Both the position numbers and the translations under genes were made by a program. From Enchytraeus crypticus (Eukaryota; Annelida; Clitellata; Enchytraeida; Enchytraeidae): a DNA stretch of 64,000 nucleotides. Within the stretch, counting starts at the first letter, position 1. Each line of letters starts with the position of its first letter. The stretch lies in assembly GCA_905160935.1 (NCBI GenBank), contig CAJHZI010000769.1:343501-407500 (forward strand), read 5' to 3'. This document shows, one piece after another, positions 24,749 through 31,799 of this stretch. Below the pieces are notes generated by a model. It ran no database searches. It was not told where the DNA came from and saw nothing but the letters and a program-made list of their open reading frames with translations.

Positions 24749-27700
24749 CTTTGACTTTTTCTCTGTTTCTTAAACTTGCATTGATTTAAACCTGTTGATA
24801 TAAACTTGTTCTTGTTTTACACTTGTTGTTGTTGTTTTTACTGTTGTTGTTATAAACTTGTTCTTGTCTTACTTGTTCCTGCTATTGTTTTACAAATGTT
24901 GTTGTTTTAAGCTTGTTGTTGCCCTCTCTCATTGCCGCAGGATGAAATGATTTGATTTTTAGTTATGTAATCTATGTATTTACATTGATGTGATATCCGT
25001 AGGGCAGTGATTTGCTAAAGTCTTTGAAGAGTGGCTATGCTTGTGTGCACGTGTGTGTGTGTGTATATATGTGTCTATGTATGTGTGTGTATGTGTAGGT
25101 AAAGCACTGCTAATGCTGCAGTCTTTGAAGAGAGGTTTTGCTCTGGAGCCAGACAATCCACAGCTGCATGAGTGCAGAGTTGCCTTCCTCAAGTTCTGTG
25201 AGTAAACCACTATATGTAGCTCTCTTGTAGATACAGTGTAGGATTTGTAAACCTTTATATGTGGCTCTCTTATAGATACAGTGTAGGAGTCTATTGTAAA
25301 AACTGAGAAACATTGTTAAATCTTAGTTAAATATTGTTGCTAATATTTATGTACTGCGAAGAATTTGACTATTTTATGAATCTGATTGTTTGATTAGAGT
25401 TGTTTGAATGATGCATTCAATCATTTGTTGAGTCGTTAACTTATTCAATGGGATTGATTGATGATGGACGGATTGATTGATAGATTGAATCTGCTGCTAA
25501 TTCTTTGATGGAATGATTAATTGATTGATTGATTGATTGATTGATTGATGCAGTGAAGGAACATAGATCAGAACTCTCGGAGGTGGTACAGAAGGTGATT
25601 GATAGTAACCTTTCTGCACTCTACCCTGAGTCGGTGCTTGAACCCAAAGCACTTAACGACCTCTATCTCTCCAAGCACTCTAGAAAATCTCTACTTCATC
25701 TTCTCTCTGGTGCGTCTGCTCAGCATACAATTTGATAGCAATCTCTACTTTTTGTATTGTTAATCGAGTGTGTTTATTCTAAAAATCTAGCCTTAATTAG
25801 GTTTAGCAACTGTGGATTACTTGAGGCTGTTTAGTCACATTTAGATTTTGTAGAAGTTTTTTTAATGGCTTGGGGATTTCATAAATATGAGAATTACTAG
25901 TGGCTTTAGTCAGTGGCGAAGTCGGTAAGATACTCGATCGCGGATCAGATGGTGCGGGGTTCAAATCCTGGGCTCGAGTGAGGAAACTGACATTAACCTT
26001 AGCTTTACCAGTTTTAGTAAGCTCTTCGTTTAACACAGTCTTACTATGAATCTCTGCCTGTCTGTTAAATCAGCTTAGATGTTACGAGATACGCATTCCT
26101 CTCTTGTTCCTCTTAGGTCGGTATCATTTACTGCAATACTTGCTAGATAATACTTAGCTCTCTCTTAGTGTACTGCCTATTAGCAGGTCCATGGCATGTA
26201 ACTCCTCCACATATTTCTATCCTCTGCCTCTATCTTCATATCAACATACGAAGTAGTTATCAAGGCATCCAACATCCCAAATCTCGGTCTTTCTCGAACC
26301 TTTTTTCTTCCATTCATCCTTCAATTGCATCTTTTAGCAAGCCTTTCCCTCTCAGTACATGGCCCATCCAGATCTTTTATTTCTTATGATATCAATCAAT
26401 TGTCGCTGTATGTCAACCATATATAGCACTTTTTCTTTATACAATTTGTCAGTCCATTTGATCTTCTCTGTTCTTCTTCATATCCGCAATTCTAATGCTT
26501 CCAGTTTCCTCGTATCCTCATTTCTTAACGTCCATGTTCACAACCATACAGTAGCATGGTCCACACTGAAGTCATAACAATTTTTATCTTCGTGGCTTTC
26601 TTCAAACCTTTCTTAGTAATTTTTCCTCTTACTGCAGGCCTCTTTTGCTTGAGCAATTCTACTTTTTTTCTGTTCAAATTTCAATCTTCTGTTTATGTGT
26701 GTTCTAAATTTCTGAAACCCATTCAAATTTCATACCATCTATTTCAACTCTTCCTCGTTCTTATACACCCTCATTACTTTGGTTTTCTTTATATTTTATT
26801 ATTTATATATATTTTATATATTCATTCCCTATTTTAATGCAGTAATGTTCAGGCCATCCACAATTTTCTGTAAACCCACTTCGCTACTAACAATCATACC
26901 TTGATCAGTGGCAAATCTTGCATCTTTCATAAGTTTGCCTCCAATTTTTATTCCTTTTTCGATGTTACCATCATGATATCACTGCTTCCATCATTACTAT
27001 CATTATTTTTTAATAATAAAGAATTAAAACGGGTCTATCAAGACCAACCATTAATTTTGTCTGAACAGTCTATGAAGAATACCTAACAAAAAATAATGCA
27101 GCATTTAAATTTAGATTGAATATCATCATCATCAGTTCCTTGCGTTCTGTACAGAACATAGGGCTGCAACATTCCTCCATTCGTTTCTATCATCAGCAAT
27201 CTTCACAGCGTCTTCCCATGACATGTTTAATGCTCTCAAATCCTTGTTGATGGTACTTAGCCAAGTACTTCTAGGTCTTCCTCTTTTCCTTTTTCCATGA
27301 ATGTTATGCATCATTATTATAATCAGACAATAATGATACGTAGCATGTAAATGTCGCTAGATGTCTAAGTGTACATGTGGTGTGTGTGCAGGAATGAGGG
27401 CTAAGTACAGCCTGGATTCATCGGCTCAGAGTGAATGTATCAAGCTGATCACCTCTCTCTCTGCTGAACCCAAGTCCTACAGTCTGACGGTACGTACCAC
27501 ACACAGCTCAGTGAGGTCTACTCTACCTCTCTCTCTCTCTCTCTCTTAGTGCACTGCCTACTGGCAGGTCCATGGAATATAACGCCTCCACTCTTCTCTG
27601 TCTTCCGCTTTCCTCTTCATTTCCACATATGAGTTGTTCTTTAAATCATCTAACATACCTAGTTTCGGCCTGCCTCTGTCTCTTTTTCCTTCCATTCTAC

Positions 27701-28654
27701 CTTCTATGACCTCTTTTAATAGACCTTCCCCCCTTAGAAAGTGTCCTCTCCAACTCTTCTTCCTATTTGTTAATCAATCAATCAATAAAAATTTAACACC
27801 CGGTTCCTCGCCATTAGGCAATGTCAGGGACGTCAATGCATTAATCAGCTGTCTATCTGAACCAACTCTCTCCAGGACTTCCTCATTTGTAGCCTTTTGA
27901 GTCTGTCTAATCCTCTCCATTCTTCTCCAAATCCACATTTCCAATGCATCCAGTTTCTAAATATCTTTTGATAAAGGTCTACTCAAATATTACGTTGAGC
28001 ATTCTCTAGTCGCAGTCTTTTTACTAATTCAGTCACTTAGATGTACATTCGTGTATCCGGCCCTCTATCATGGTTAATCCTATGCACGTATGATATGATT
28101 GTTTATTCAATTTATTGATGGTTTGATTGACTGATTGGTTCATTGATTTAATATCAATGAACCAATAGATTGATTGTCTTAATGATTGATTGATTGACAG
28201 CTTGATTGACTGCTTGATAAGAGACTGATTGATTGATTGATCAGTTGATAGACTGATTGATTGATTGATTGATCAATTGATAGACTGATTGATTGATTGA
28301 TTGATCAATTAATAGACTGATTGATTGCTGCAGGAGTGCACTAAGATGCTGGAAGCTCTAAGGGTCCGATGCACTGGGTGCCTGTGAAGCCTCTGTGATA
28401 GATTGATTGACTGATTGATTGATTGATTGCTGCAGGAGTGCACTGAGGTGCTGGAAGCTCTAAGGTCTGGTTCACTGGGTGCCTGTGAAGCCTCTGTGAT
28501 AGAAGACTATAGGAGTCGCTGTCATCAACTCTTTCCCTATGCAACCGCCTTCGTGTCCAAGCTGACAAACGGCACCGCGGGCAAGTCGCTGGATGAGGAG
28601 CATGCTGGGAAGAGTGAGGAGTGCTGCAAAGAGATCAGTGATGGGACATCGTAA
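5924..28654 (+). CDS. NAA15: NAA15, NatA N-terminal acetyltransferase auxiliary subunit, 22 coding exons
   Basis: Large TPR-type scaffold that anchors the catalytic subunit NAA10 to the ribosome for co-translational N-terminal acetylation. Exons: 5924-5980, 6866-6950, 8220-8324, 9362-9450, 9873-9941, 10603-10743, 12450-12597, 13638-13757, 14413-14508, 15373-15479, 16481-16556, 18161-18372, 18772-18924, 19558-19686, 21547-21696, 22606-22669, 23578-23765, 24567-24675, 25099-25197, 25554-25709, 27392-27489, 28436-28654. They total 2,670 nt (889 residues) with matching phases and GT-AG borders throughout. Diagnostic segments, in order: [99 protein letters not shown], and a Lys-rich charged segment in exon 17 before [11 protein letters not shown]. 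The ATG at 5924 begins [12 protein letters not shown], as expected of the family. Length is close to the usual ~866. Many acceptors are preceded by copied exon starts (see arrays). Exon choices rest on family similarity, not transcripts. Confidence 0.95.
6561..6692 (-). mobile_element. SINE family A
   Basis: Full-length inverted copy in NAA15 intron 1, from TAGTAAAGCT to GGCTCCAGCC. Confidence 0.75.
7790..7965 (+). repeat. Dispersed repeat, family C
   Basis: A TCAATCAATCAATAA edge, then a body with GACTCTACACAAACAGGC and AAAGCACCACATGATGACG. It matches copies near 18,440, 19,930, 53,430 and 61,540. In NAA15 intron 2. The family ends in an ATTG/TCAA tetranucleotide tail. Confidence 0.65.
8595..8772 (+). 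repeat. 25-bp minisatellite in NAA15 intron 3
   Basis: Seven units of about 25 bp built on CTAGCTCAGTGGCAGTTTTC plus TGCCT. Unlike other arrays in this gene it is not at an exon edge and contains no recognisable exon sequence. Confidence 0.85.
9055..9270 (-). repeat. LINE-tail repeat, family F
   Basis: Relative of the blocks at 22,075-22,400, 41,625-41,870 and 59,030-59,290 (plus strand AGTCGAAGCTGAAGAAGGCA, CCTGCCAGTGGGC). It ends in a GAGAGA run about 90 bp before exon 4. Probably a decayed non-LTR retrotransposon 3' end. Confidence 0.55.
9625..9900 (+). repeat. Exon-edge array at NAA15 exon 5 (three decoys plus the real start)
   Basis: After a (GT)n tract, units of GTGTAG plus the first ~27 bases of exon 5 (AATCTACAGATACTGAGG) recur. 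Exon-like starts are at 9,688, 9,746 and 9,816, and the real one at 9,873. The decoys break off after GACCTGTC into TATGTATGTGTG, while the real copy continues CGCTACTACAG. The decoy at 9,816 has lost one G. None of the decoys has its own exon 3' part. Confidence 0.9.
10101..10232 (+). mobile_element. SINE family A
   Basis: In NAA15 intron 5. A and B boxes are recognisable but the segment between them is more diverged (TATTCTACTTTGGATCGATA). Confidence 0.7.
10511..10602 (+). repeat. (GTT)n tract with repeated acceptors before NAA15 exon 6
   Basis: Three AG-GATT motifs (TTCAGGATT, TTACAGGATT, AAAGGATT) separated by GTT repeats precede the real acceptor TTGTTACAG at 10,602. Only two or three exon bases are shared, so this is a weak member of the exon-edge class. 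Confidence 0.5.
10774..10902 (-). mobile_element. SINE family A
   Basis: Inverted copy beginning only about 30 bp after the exon 6 donor of NAA15. Confidence 0.75.
11261..11298. repeat. Short fold-back palindrome
   Basis: Perfect 17-bp arms (TAATGACTGTATTGAGT and ACTCAATACAGTCATTA) around a 4-base loop, about 20 bp upstream of a family A SINE. Confidence 0.9.
11317..11450 (+). mobile_element. SINE family A
   Basis: Full-length copy from CTGGAGCCAGTGG to CTTTACCAGCT, in NAA15 intron 6. Confidence 0.8.
11801..11931 (-). mobile_element. SINE family A
   Basis: Inverted copy in NAA15 intron 6, facing the copy at 11,317, with CAGTGGCTCC at its end. Confidence 0.75.
12039..12506 (+). repeat. Exon-edge array at NAA15 exon 7, exact 78-bp period
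   Basis: Six units of (TTG)n-TATTGACAG followed by the first 57 bases of exon 7. Exon-like starts at 12,060, 12,138, 12,216, 12,294, 12,372 and the real 12,450 are each exactly 78 bp apart. In exon 7 frame each decoy encodes [16 protein letters not shown] and then runs through TTG codons into TAT-TGA, so reading through a decoy would stop. The last unit differs after CTG, continuing into the rest of the exon. The units are near-identical apart from TTG/CTC swaps and a diverged first unit. Confidence 0.95.
13085..13320 (-). repeat. Family D element with (TTA)n tail
   Basis: Contains GGACCTTCTCCTCAGC, GGTGAATTGATCTGTAGTG, GGACGTCCCTGACGTCAT and GAAACGGACGTTAAA, then (TTA)n. The 3' tail (GGACGTTAAA plus TTA run) is itself duplicated at 13,255-13,310. 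In NAA15 intron 7. Confidence 0.65.
13703..13956 (+). repeat. Duplicated 3' end and donor of NAA15 exon 8 (186-bp spacing)
   Basis: The last 55 bases of exon 8 with the donor CTGGTAAGTG occur twice. They start at 13,703 and 13,889, and the donors follow 13,757 and 13,943. An (AC)n-rich spacer separates them. The 186-bp offset is a multiple of three and the interval has no stop, so use of the second donor would add 62 residues: a His/Thr-rich stretch, then a repeat of [17 protein letters not shown]. Family similarity favours the first donor. Confidence 0.9.
14101..14160 (+). repeat. Diverged decoy copy of NAA15 exon 9 start
   Basis: After ATTTGCAG the sequence reads in exon phase as [17 protein letters not shown], matching [16 protein letters not shown] at the start of real exon 9 (14,413). 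Unlike the young arrays it differs at many positions, implying an older duplication. It lacks a matching 3' half and donor. Confidence 0.75.
14670..15372 (+). repeat. Exon-edge array at NAA15 exon 10 (about 25 acceptor copies)
   Basis: Units of about 25 bp (TCTACAGATGATGTGT then GATGATGTG) repeat for some 700 bp. The AG is each time followed by ATGATGTGT, the first nine bases of exon 10, whose real acceptor GTACAG ends at 15,372. About 20 units have TCTACAG and five have TGTACAG or TGTGCAG. Only a minimal exon tip is copied. Confidence 0.9.
16090..16158. repeat. Fold-back made from a SINE family A head
   Basis: Arms of 23 bp (plus strand 16,090-16,112 and 16,136-16,158) are inverted with one mismatch and a 23-base loop. 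The left arm is an inverted piece of the A-box region of the adjacent SINE. Confidence 0.85.
16116..16245 (+). mobile_element. SINE family A
   Basis: Copy in NAA15 intron 10, sharing its head with the fold-back at 16,090. Confidence 0.75.
16733..16845 (-). mobile_element. SINE family A, 5'-truncated
   Basis: Inverted copy in NAA15 intron 11. Similarity ends after GAGTATCTTAC, so the head is missing. Confidence 0.7.
17515..17790 (-). mobile_element. tRNA-derived SINE, family B
   Basis: On the minus strand, CTCAATAGCGCAATGG is an A-box region and GGGTTCGAATCCC a strong B box, followed by AGCTGCGCTGATCTGAGAGT. Copies lie at 32,383, 52,766 (plus) and 58,705 (minus). Distinct from family A in body and tail. 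Confidence 0.75.
18040..18118 (+). repeat. (TA)n-(TG)n compound microsatellite before NAA15 exon 12
   Basis: About 50 bases of TA then about 28 of TG, ending some 40 bp before the exon 12 acceptor. This intron end has no exon-derived copies. Confidence 0.9.
18436..18640 (+). repeat. Dispersed repeat, family C
   Basis: TCAATCAATCAGTCAATAA edge, GTGTCCGGTTCCTC, GACTCTACACAAGCAGGC, CACACGATGATGACTGAG. One of the most complete members; in NAA15 intron 12. Confidence 0.7.
18736..18766 (+). repeat. Fragment of NAA15 exon 13 copied just upstream of exon 13
   Basis: GGCTGATTGCTATATCAACT plus CTAAATG closely resembles GGCTGATCGCTACATCAACT plus CTAAGTG inside exon 13 (about 18,830), only six bases before the real acceptor. 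It is an internal exon piece, without an acceptor of its own. Confidence 0.7.
19000..19150 (-). pseudogene. Non-LTR retrotransposon 3'-end remnant
   Basis: Inverted relative of 24,260-24,440. On the minus strand it carries the GAGGTTGTGAATGCGGTGTC and ATGATTGGGGATTGAAATAA blocks. The LINE assignment is through that copy. Confidence 0.5.
19152..19292 (+). mobile_element. SINE family A
   Basis: Full-length copy in NAA15 intron 13, joined directly to the LINE remnant at its 5' side. Confidence 0.8.
19500..19590 (+). repeat. Duplicated acceptor and start of NAA15 exon 14 (50-bp unit)
   Basis: TGTAG plus GAAGGTGTAAGTGCTGTAGA and ACTTACATGAGAT occur twice, with exon-like starts at 19,508 (decoy) and 19,558 (real). 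The decoy runs into ATA-TAA, a stop in frame, within four bases of the breakpoint. Confidence 0.9.
19905..20165 (+). repeat. Family C element with a 31-bp perfect fold-back
   Basis: Arms at 19,911-19,941 and 19,962-19,992 are perfect inverted repeats of 31 bp around a 20-base loop that itself pairs (GTGCT with AGCAC). The arm is family C sequence (GTGTACTCAGTCGTCATCG). A separate family C end (GAGGAACCGAACGTTAAATT, then CTTATTGATTGA) lies at 20,385-20,460. Confidence 0.8.
20530..21590 (+). repeat. Exon-edge array at NAA15 exon 15 (14 decoys plus the real start)
   Basis: Units of (TGAT)n-TGACTGCAG plus the first ~44 bases of exon 15 repeat for 1 kb. Exon-like starts: 20549, 20633, 20689, 20771, 20837, 20900, 20966, 21056, 21122, 21185, 21251, 21333, 21395, 21473, then the real 21547. 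Starts 20771-20966 are repeated at 21056-21251 with a constant 285-bp offset. That includes the shared deletion in the 20837/21122 units, so a four-unit block was duplicated. Each decoy would read [14 protein letters not shown], then Y, then stop (TAT-TGA). Confidence 0.95.
21780..21930 (-). repeat. Family D element
   Basis: CGTTTAAGACCTTACTGCTC, GTGAATTGATTTGTAGTGAT, GGGCACGTCCCTAACGTCAT, (TTA)n. In NAA15 intron 15. Confidence 0.65.
21940..22015 (-). mobile_element. SINE family A, truncated
   Basis: Only the B-box-to-head half is present (GCCCAGGATTTGAACCC to CATTGGCTGCAGCC), abutting the (TTA)n tail of the family D copy. Confidence 0.65.
22075..22400 (+). repeat. LINE-tail repeat, family F
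   Basis: TGCACTGCTTACTGGCAGGT, CCATGGAATATAAC, GCCTTCCTCTGCTTCGACAA, GGCAGGGGCGTCATTCCC. In NAA15 intron 15. The block around CTGGCAGGTCCATGG also precedes the LINE reverse-transcriptase remnants at 26.2 and 27.5 kb. Confidence 0.6.
23080..23570 (+). repeat. TG-rich minisatellite directly before NAA15 exon 17
   Basis: Irregular units of about 40 bp (GTGTAGATGTATGTGTGCTC, ATGTGTGTGTAT) run up to the acceptor TGTATAG at 23,577. Each unit contains a GTGTAG resembling an acceptor, but no exon 17 sequence is copied. The overlapping Cys/Val/Met-rich frames are repeat artefacts. Confidence 0.8.
23825..24060 (+). mobile_element. tRNA-like SINE, single copy seen
   Basis: A-box-like CTTGGCACACTGGGTAGAG, anticodon-arm-like CTCTTGAATGAGAGG and B-box-like GAGTTCGAGAC are spaced as in a tRNA. 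A GC-richer body ends near GATTAACGACACACTAG. In NAA15 intron 17. No second copy of this type was noticed. Confidence 0.5.
24260..24440 (+). pseudogene. Non-LTR retrotransposon 3'-end remnant
   Basis: In frame it reads [20 protein letters not shown]. This resembles the C-terminus of CR1/L2-type LINE ORF2 proteins (V-V-x-A-x-S-x-x-S-F-K-x-x-L-D), followed by TGA or TAA after a short tail. The inverted relative is at 19,000. Family is uncertain. Confidence 0.55.
24511..24540 (+). repeat. Diverged decoy of NAA15 exon 18 start
   Basis: CAGGTAGAAGAAACCTGTAG then AAGATG lies about 50 bp before the real CAGGTAGAACAACCTCTAG then AAGAAG (exon 18 starts at 24,567). Similarity covers about 26 bases including the AG. 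Confidence 0.65.
24705..24750 (+). repeat. (CT)n microsatellite after NAA15 exon 18
   Basis: Pure CT tract about 30 bp downstream of the exon 18 donor. (CT)n also follows exon 14 at 19,690. Confidence 0.85.
24995..25045 (+). repeat. Diverged decoy of NAA15 exon 19 start
   Basis: CCGTAG followed by GGCAGTGATTTGCTAAAGTC and TTTGAAGAGTGGCTATGCT matches the real exon 19 start (25,099), with its CAGTCTTTGAAGAGAGGTTT and TGCTCTG. The copy then passes into a (GT)n tract that leads to the real acceptor. Confidence 0.75.
25901..26013 (+). mobile_element. SINE family A with internal deletion
   Basis: Lacks the CCCGTCACTGACATCGCTTT segment: GGGCTCGAGTGAGG joins directly. In NAA15 intron 20. Confidence 0.75.
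26155..26760 (-). pseudogene. Decayed LINE ORF2 (reverse transcriptase C-terminal part)
   Basis: On the minus strand, pieces read as [16 protein letters not shown] and [14 protein letters not shown]. This is the pattern of the region after the reverse-transcriptase domain in common non-LTR retrotransposons (R-K-L-E-A-x-x-x-W-x-x-R, then N-E-E-V-L). Many stops and frame changes mean it is dead. Lies in NAA15 intron 20, antisense to the gene. Confidence 0.65.
27132..27314 (-). pseudogene. LINE ORF2 C-terminal tail remnant
   Basis: An open frame of 60 codons contains [33 protein letters not shown] and EWR. This is the widespread G-R-P-x-x-T-W ... W-E-D-A ... D-R-x-x-W-R tail of non-LTR retrotransposon polyproteins. 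No reverse transcriptase domain is attached. In NAA15 intron 20. Confidence 0.75.
27535..27990 (-). pseudogene. Decayed LINE ORF2 fragment
   Basis: Minus-strand reading gives segments such as [12 protein letters not shown] and [10 protein letters not shown], typical of the post-RT region. An inserted family C piece (27,775-27,835) interrupts it. It begins 40 bp after the exon 21 donor of NAA15 and shares the CTGGCAGGTCCATGG block with family F. Confidence 0.7.
28130..28500 (+). repeat. (GATT)n array and duplicated start of NAA15 exon 22 (102-bp unit)
   Basis: GATTGATT repeats with GATCAATTGATAGACTG units lead to TTGCTGCAG plus GAGTGCACTAAGATGCTGGA at 28,334 (decoy), then again to the real exon 22 at 28,436. 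The decoy copies about 70 bases, down to GCCTCTGTGATAGA, and has an indel after CTAAGG that shifts its frame into a stop. Confidence 0.9.
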
Positions 28655-28699
28655 CGCTGTGGACGCTAACGACTTAGGCTGTGAAACGTGTGAGCACAT

Positions 28700-29180
28700 G
28701 TGATGTGTCATGTTAAATATGTGATACATCACGTTAAATACGTGATGTGTCACGTTAAATATGTGATGTGTCACGTTAAATATAAATGTGCTTGTGTCAC
28801 ATTATACATATGTGTGGTCACAATATGCTTGTCACGTTACACGTATGTGTGGTCACAATGTGCTTGTGTCACGTTACACGTATGTGTGGTCAGAATGTGC
28901 TTGTGTCACGTTACACATATGTGTGGTCACAATGTGCTTGTGTCACGTTACACGTATGTGTCGTCACAATGTACTTGTGTCACGTTACGCGTATGTGTGG
29001 TCACAATGTGCTTGTGTCACGTTACACGTATGTGTGGTTATAATGTGCTTGTGTCACGTTCCACGTATGTATGGTCACAATGTGCTTGTGTCACGTTACA
29101 CGTATGTGTGGTTACAATGTGCTTGTCACGTTATACGTATGTGTGGCCACAATGTGCGTGTATGTGATAAATGCATGCAC
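28700..29180 (+). repeat. 37-bp minisatellite just after the NAA15 stop
   Basis: About ten units of CTTGTGTCACGTTACACGTA plus TGTGTGGTCACAATGTG start about 100 bp after the stop, preceded by shorter CACGTTAAATATGTGATGTG units. It may lie in the 3' UTR; no AATAAA was seen close by. The overlapping Cys/His/Val-rich frames are artefacts. Confidence 0.85.
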
Positions 29181-30582
29181 AGGTGTGTCCTCCAACACGT
29201 GTATGTCACACATAGTCACGAGGGTGATACGTTATACATGTTTATATGTGGATTGTGCATTTGTGATAAATACTTGCACATAGTTGTACCTATACGTGCA
29301 AGTGCACACATGTGTGCTTGTTCAAATTGTTAGATGTACACATACATGTGTATGACACATAACTGTGTGTATTGACTTCTGTACATACTGTCAGGTGTAC
29401 ACCTGTGTATGTGTGCGTAGAGAGACTGGGCTATTGTATTGGTTAGACTGATAGACATTATAGAGTCGTCTCTCACTCTGTCAGTGTGCCTGCTCTTGTT
29501 GATATTGCTGATTAATATATATATATATATAGAGAGAGAAATACCGAGAGAGAGGGGGGGGGAGGGAGAATATAAATCGTCATAATTTGATTGTACTGGT
29601 GGCTGAGATGGCAGCACAATTGCTTCTTAAGCTAGTCGCCACGGAGTTTAGACCAGACAATCTCTTAGTGCTCTCTTGTGTAGTAGCACAGACGCAGCTG
29701 TATGGTTTCTATTGCTGTGTGTATCAATGATGAAGTTTTACTTAGTGAGAGGTCTGAGCGATGCTGTATCGTGCTCGATGTTTTCATGGATGATGGAAGG
29801 AATCTGTTGTTGTTGTTATCCTACTGTGTGATGTCTCTGCCATACAGTTGTGTCGGATGGAGACAAGCAGCATAAGATGATCTGTAGGTCAAATGACAGT
29901 ATTGTGATACTTGAGTTACTTCACGGTGGTTGATGTGTCGTCTGATCATCACTGGTTTAACGTCAGTCTTGTAGTCGTGCAGCATTAAAGCTTGGGACTC
30001 GAGTCACGCCTCCTGAGTAAGAGTAAGGGATTTTTGTTGTCTGATATAAGAGCGCATGCTGTGGATAATGATACGGTATGTACGTTAGTAGACTCTGATA
30101 CTTGATTTCACATCCTGTTGACACAATATGATTTAAATTTGGTTGATTGATTAATTGATTGATCGGCGCCGAGTGATTGATAGGATGATTGATTTAGGTG
30201 TGTTATACGACACAGTTCTCCTAATAACCCGTCTATGCATGAAGCTCTTAGCTACACTAGCCACACAGTTTCACTGAGTGACAGCTGAACGATTGATTTT
30301 GTTATTGATGTCTGCGCATGTCTATTTGCTGTGTTTTGTAGTTTTGTTACTTATAGTTTTTTTTAATGAACTGTGTTTAACGTTAATGTATCTACTTGTT
30401 CTAAGCGTGACTCTGCGTGGCGTGACGGTTAGGAGTCTAGGTTGTGGATCAGCTTCAAATGTCGCACCCTGATATAGCTGTAGTGGCGGAGGTCAATGAA
30501 TAGTATTCCTCAAATCTTCTTCCGTCTCTAGTGAATATTTTATCAAGCGATGAATCCACTGCTATCTATGTTTGAATGAATT
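29181..30582. other. Intergenic stretch downstream of NAA15
   Basis: Short (TA)n near 29,515 and a G-rich run near 29,555. Possible decayed tRNA-like SINEs near 29,600 and 30,400 were not strong enough to call. No gene seen. Confidence 0.4.
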
Positions 30583-30880
30583 TGGACGGCGGGATTAGCG
30601 CACTTGGTTTAGTTGCGCGTCAATTATCGAAGTTAAGCTGCATCGACCTCGGTTAGTACTTTGTGGATGACCACCTTGGAAGACCGAGTGTTTGTAAAAG
30701 CTTAGGAAGGAAAAAAATCCCATGGTGATGGAAGTTATTCTTAAATCCGCGCCGGCTGCAATTAATGCGCCATCAAAAGGCAACGATTACCAATAACCAT
30801 GGAGAGGAAGGAGGAAATGGGTCTTAAACAAGCATCTGTGCTTCCTGACCCAGTGTGCCGTTATGTTATGTATGTAATTT
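30583..30880 (+). mobile_element. 5S-rRNA-like SINE (or 5S pseudogene with a tail)
   Basis: Bases 30,630-30,705 read like the second half of a 5S rRNA gene: CGAAGTTAAGC, then GGTTAGTACTT, then a diverged GGATGACCACCTTGGAA and ACCGAGTGTT. These correspond to the loop B to loop D segment and internal control region of animal 5S. The first ~45 bases are more diverged, and a non-5S body follows (GCGCCATCAAAAGGCAACG). That structure fits a 5S-derived SINE rather than a functional gene. Confidence 0.65.
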
Positions 30881-31407
30881 CATTGCTTACTGCAATTGTT
30901 TCGTATCGTTGTATATGAATGGGAGGAATGCAGCGAGAACAAGCTGCGTATAATTTATAGCAAGTTTAACCCACTCCTGACATACATCAATGGACGCTAT
31001 GATCAATGGACACTATGATTTCATAGTAGCTGTACCTTCTGCACGCTCCTGTATGTTTTTGTTTGACGTTGTAAACGCGCTGTGTATGTTACGATGTATA
31101 CGATAGTATATTGATGCGAGTGCATGGTTTGTACTACATATACGTAACGTTGGTTTAGTATCTGTAAGTTTTTGATTACCTGATGACATTGTAGCGTGTG
31201 CTTGTTGACTTTACCGTTACAGTACTTACCGATATAGCATATAGAGTAACTACTTGTTGAATTGAAATAAAATGTCAAGTACTTGTTGCCGTAATTTTGG
31301 CCTACTTGTTTACCTGAACAGTAAGTATTTATTGCAATACTTATTTACCGGAACAGCAAGTATTTATTTACTAGGATATTCTGCGCCCTGGGGGAAACAT
31401 TTAGTTA

Positions 31408-31543
31408 GTAAAGCTGATAAAGGTAATGTTAACGTCAGTTTCCTTACTCGAAAGCGATGTTAGTGACGGACGAGCCCAGGATTTGAACTCCGCACACACT
31501 GATCCGCAGTCGAATATCTTACCGGCATCGCCACTGGCTCCAG
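31408..31543 (-). mobile_element. SINE family A
   Basis: Full-length inverted intergenic copy from AAAGCTGATAAAGG to GGCTCCAGTC. Confidence 0.75.
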
Positions 31544-31799
31544 TCAACGTTGTCGTTGATAAGTTGTTGTGTATTTGAGAGCCGAGGACATTGAGAGCTG
31601 CACACTGCTGTAGGTATCATGACTATGTGTAACATAAGTGACGATCAGTTAATAGAACTGTTGACTCTCAAATGTACGGGACCCCTCGTTGATTTGACAA
31701 CAGAGATGTGTCTCTGTATTGAATCATTATTATGATTTTGTTTAATATATCAGATGATGCCATTGTTGTTGTTGCTGTCCTCTTTCACTGGCTCAAGGT

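Noticed and set aside
28786..29333. Overlapping Cys/His/Val-rich frames of 85-181 codons after NAA15
   Set aside because: All read the 37-bp minisatellite.
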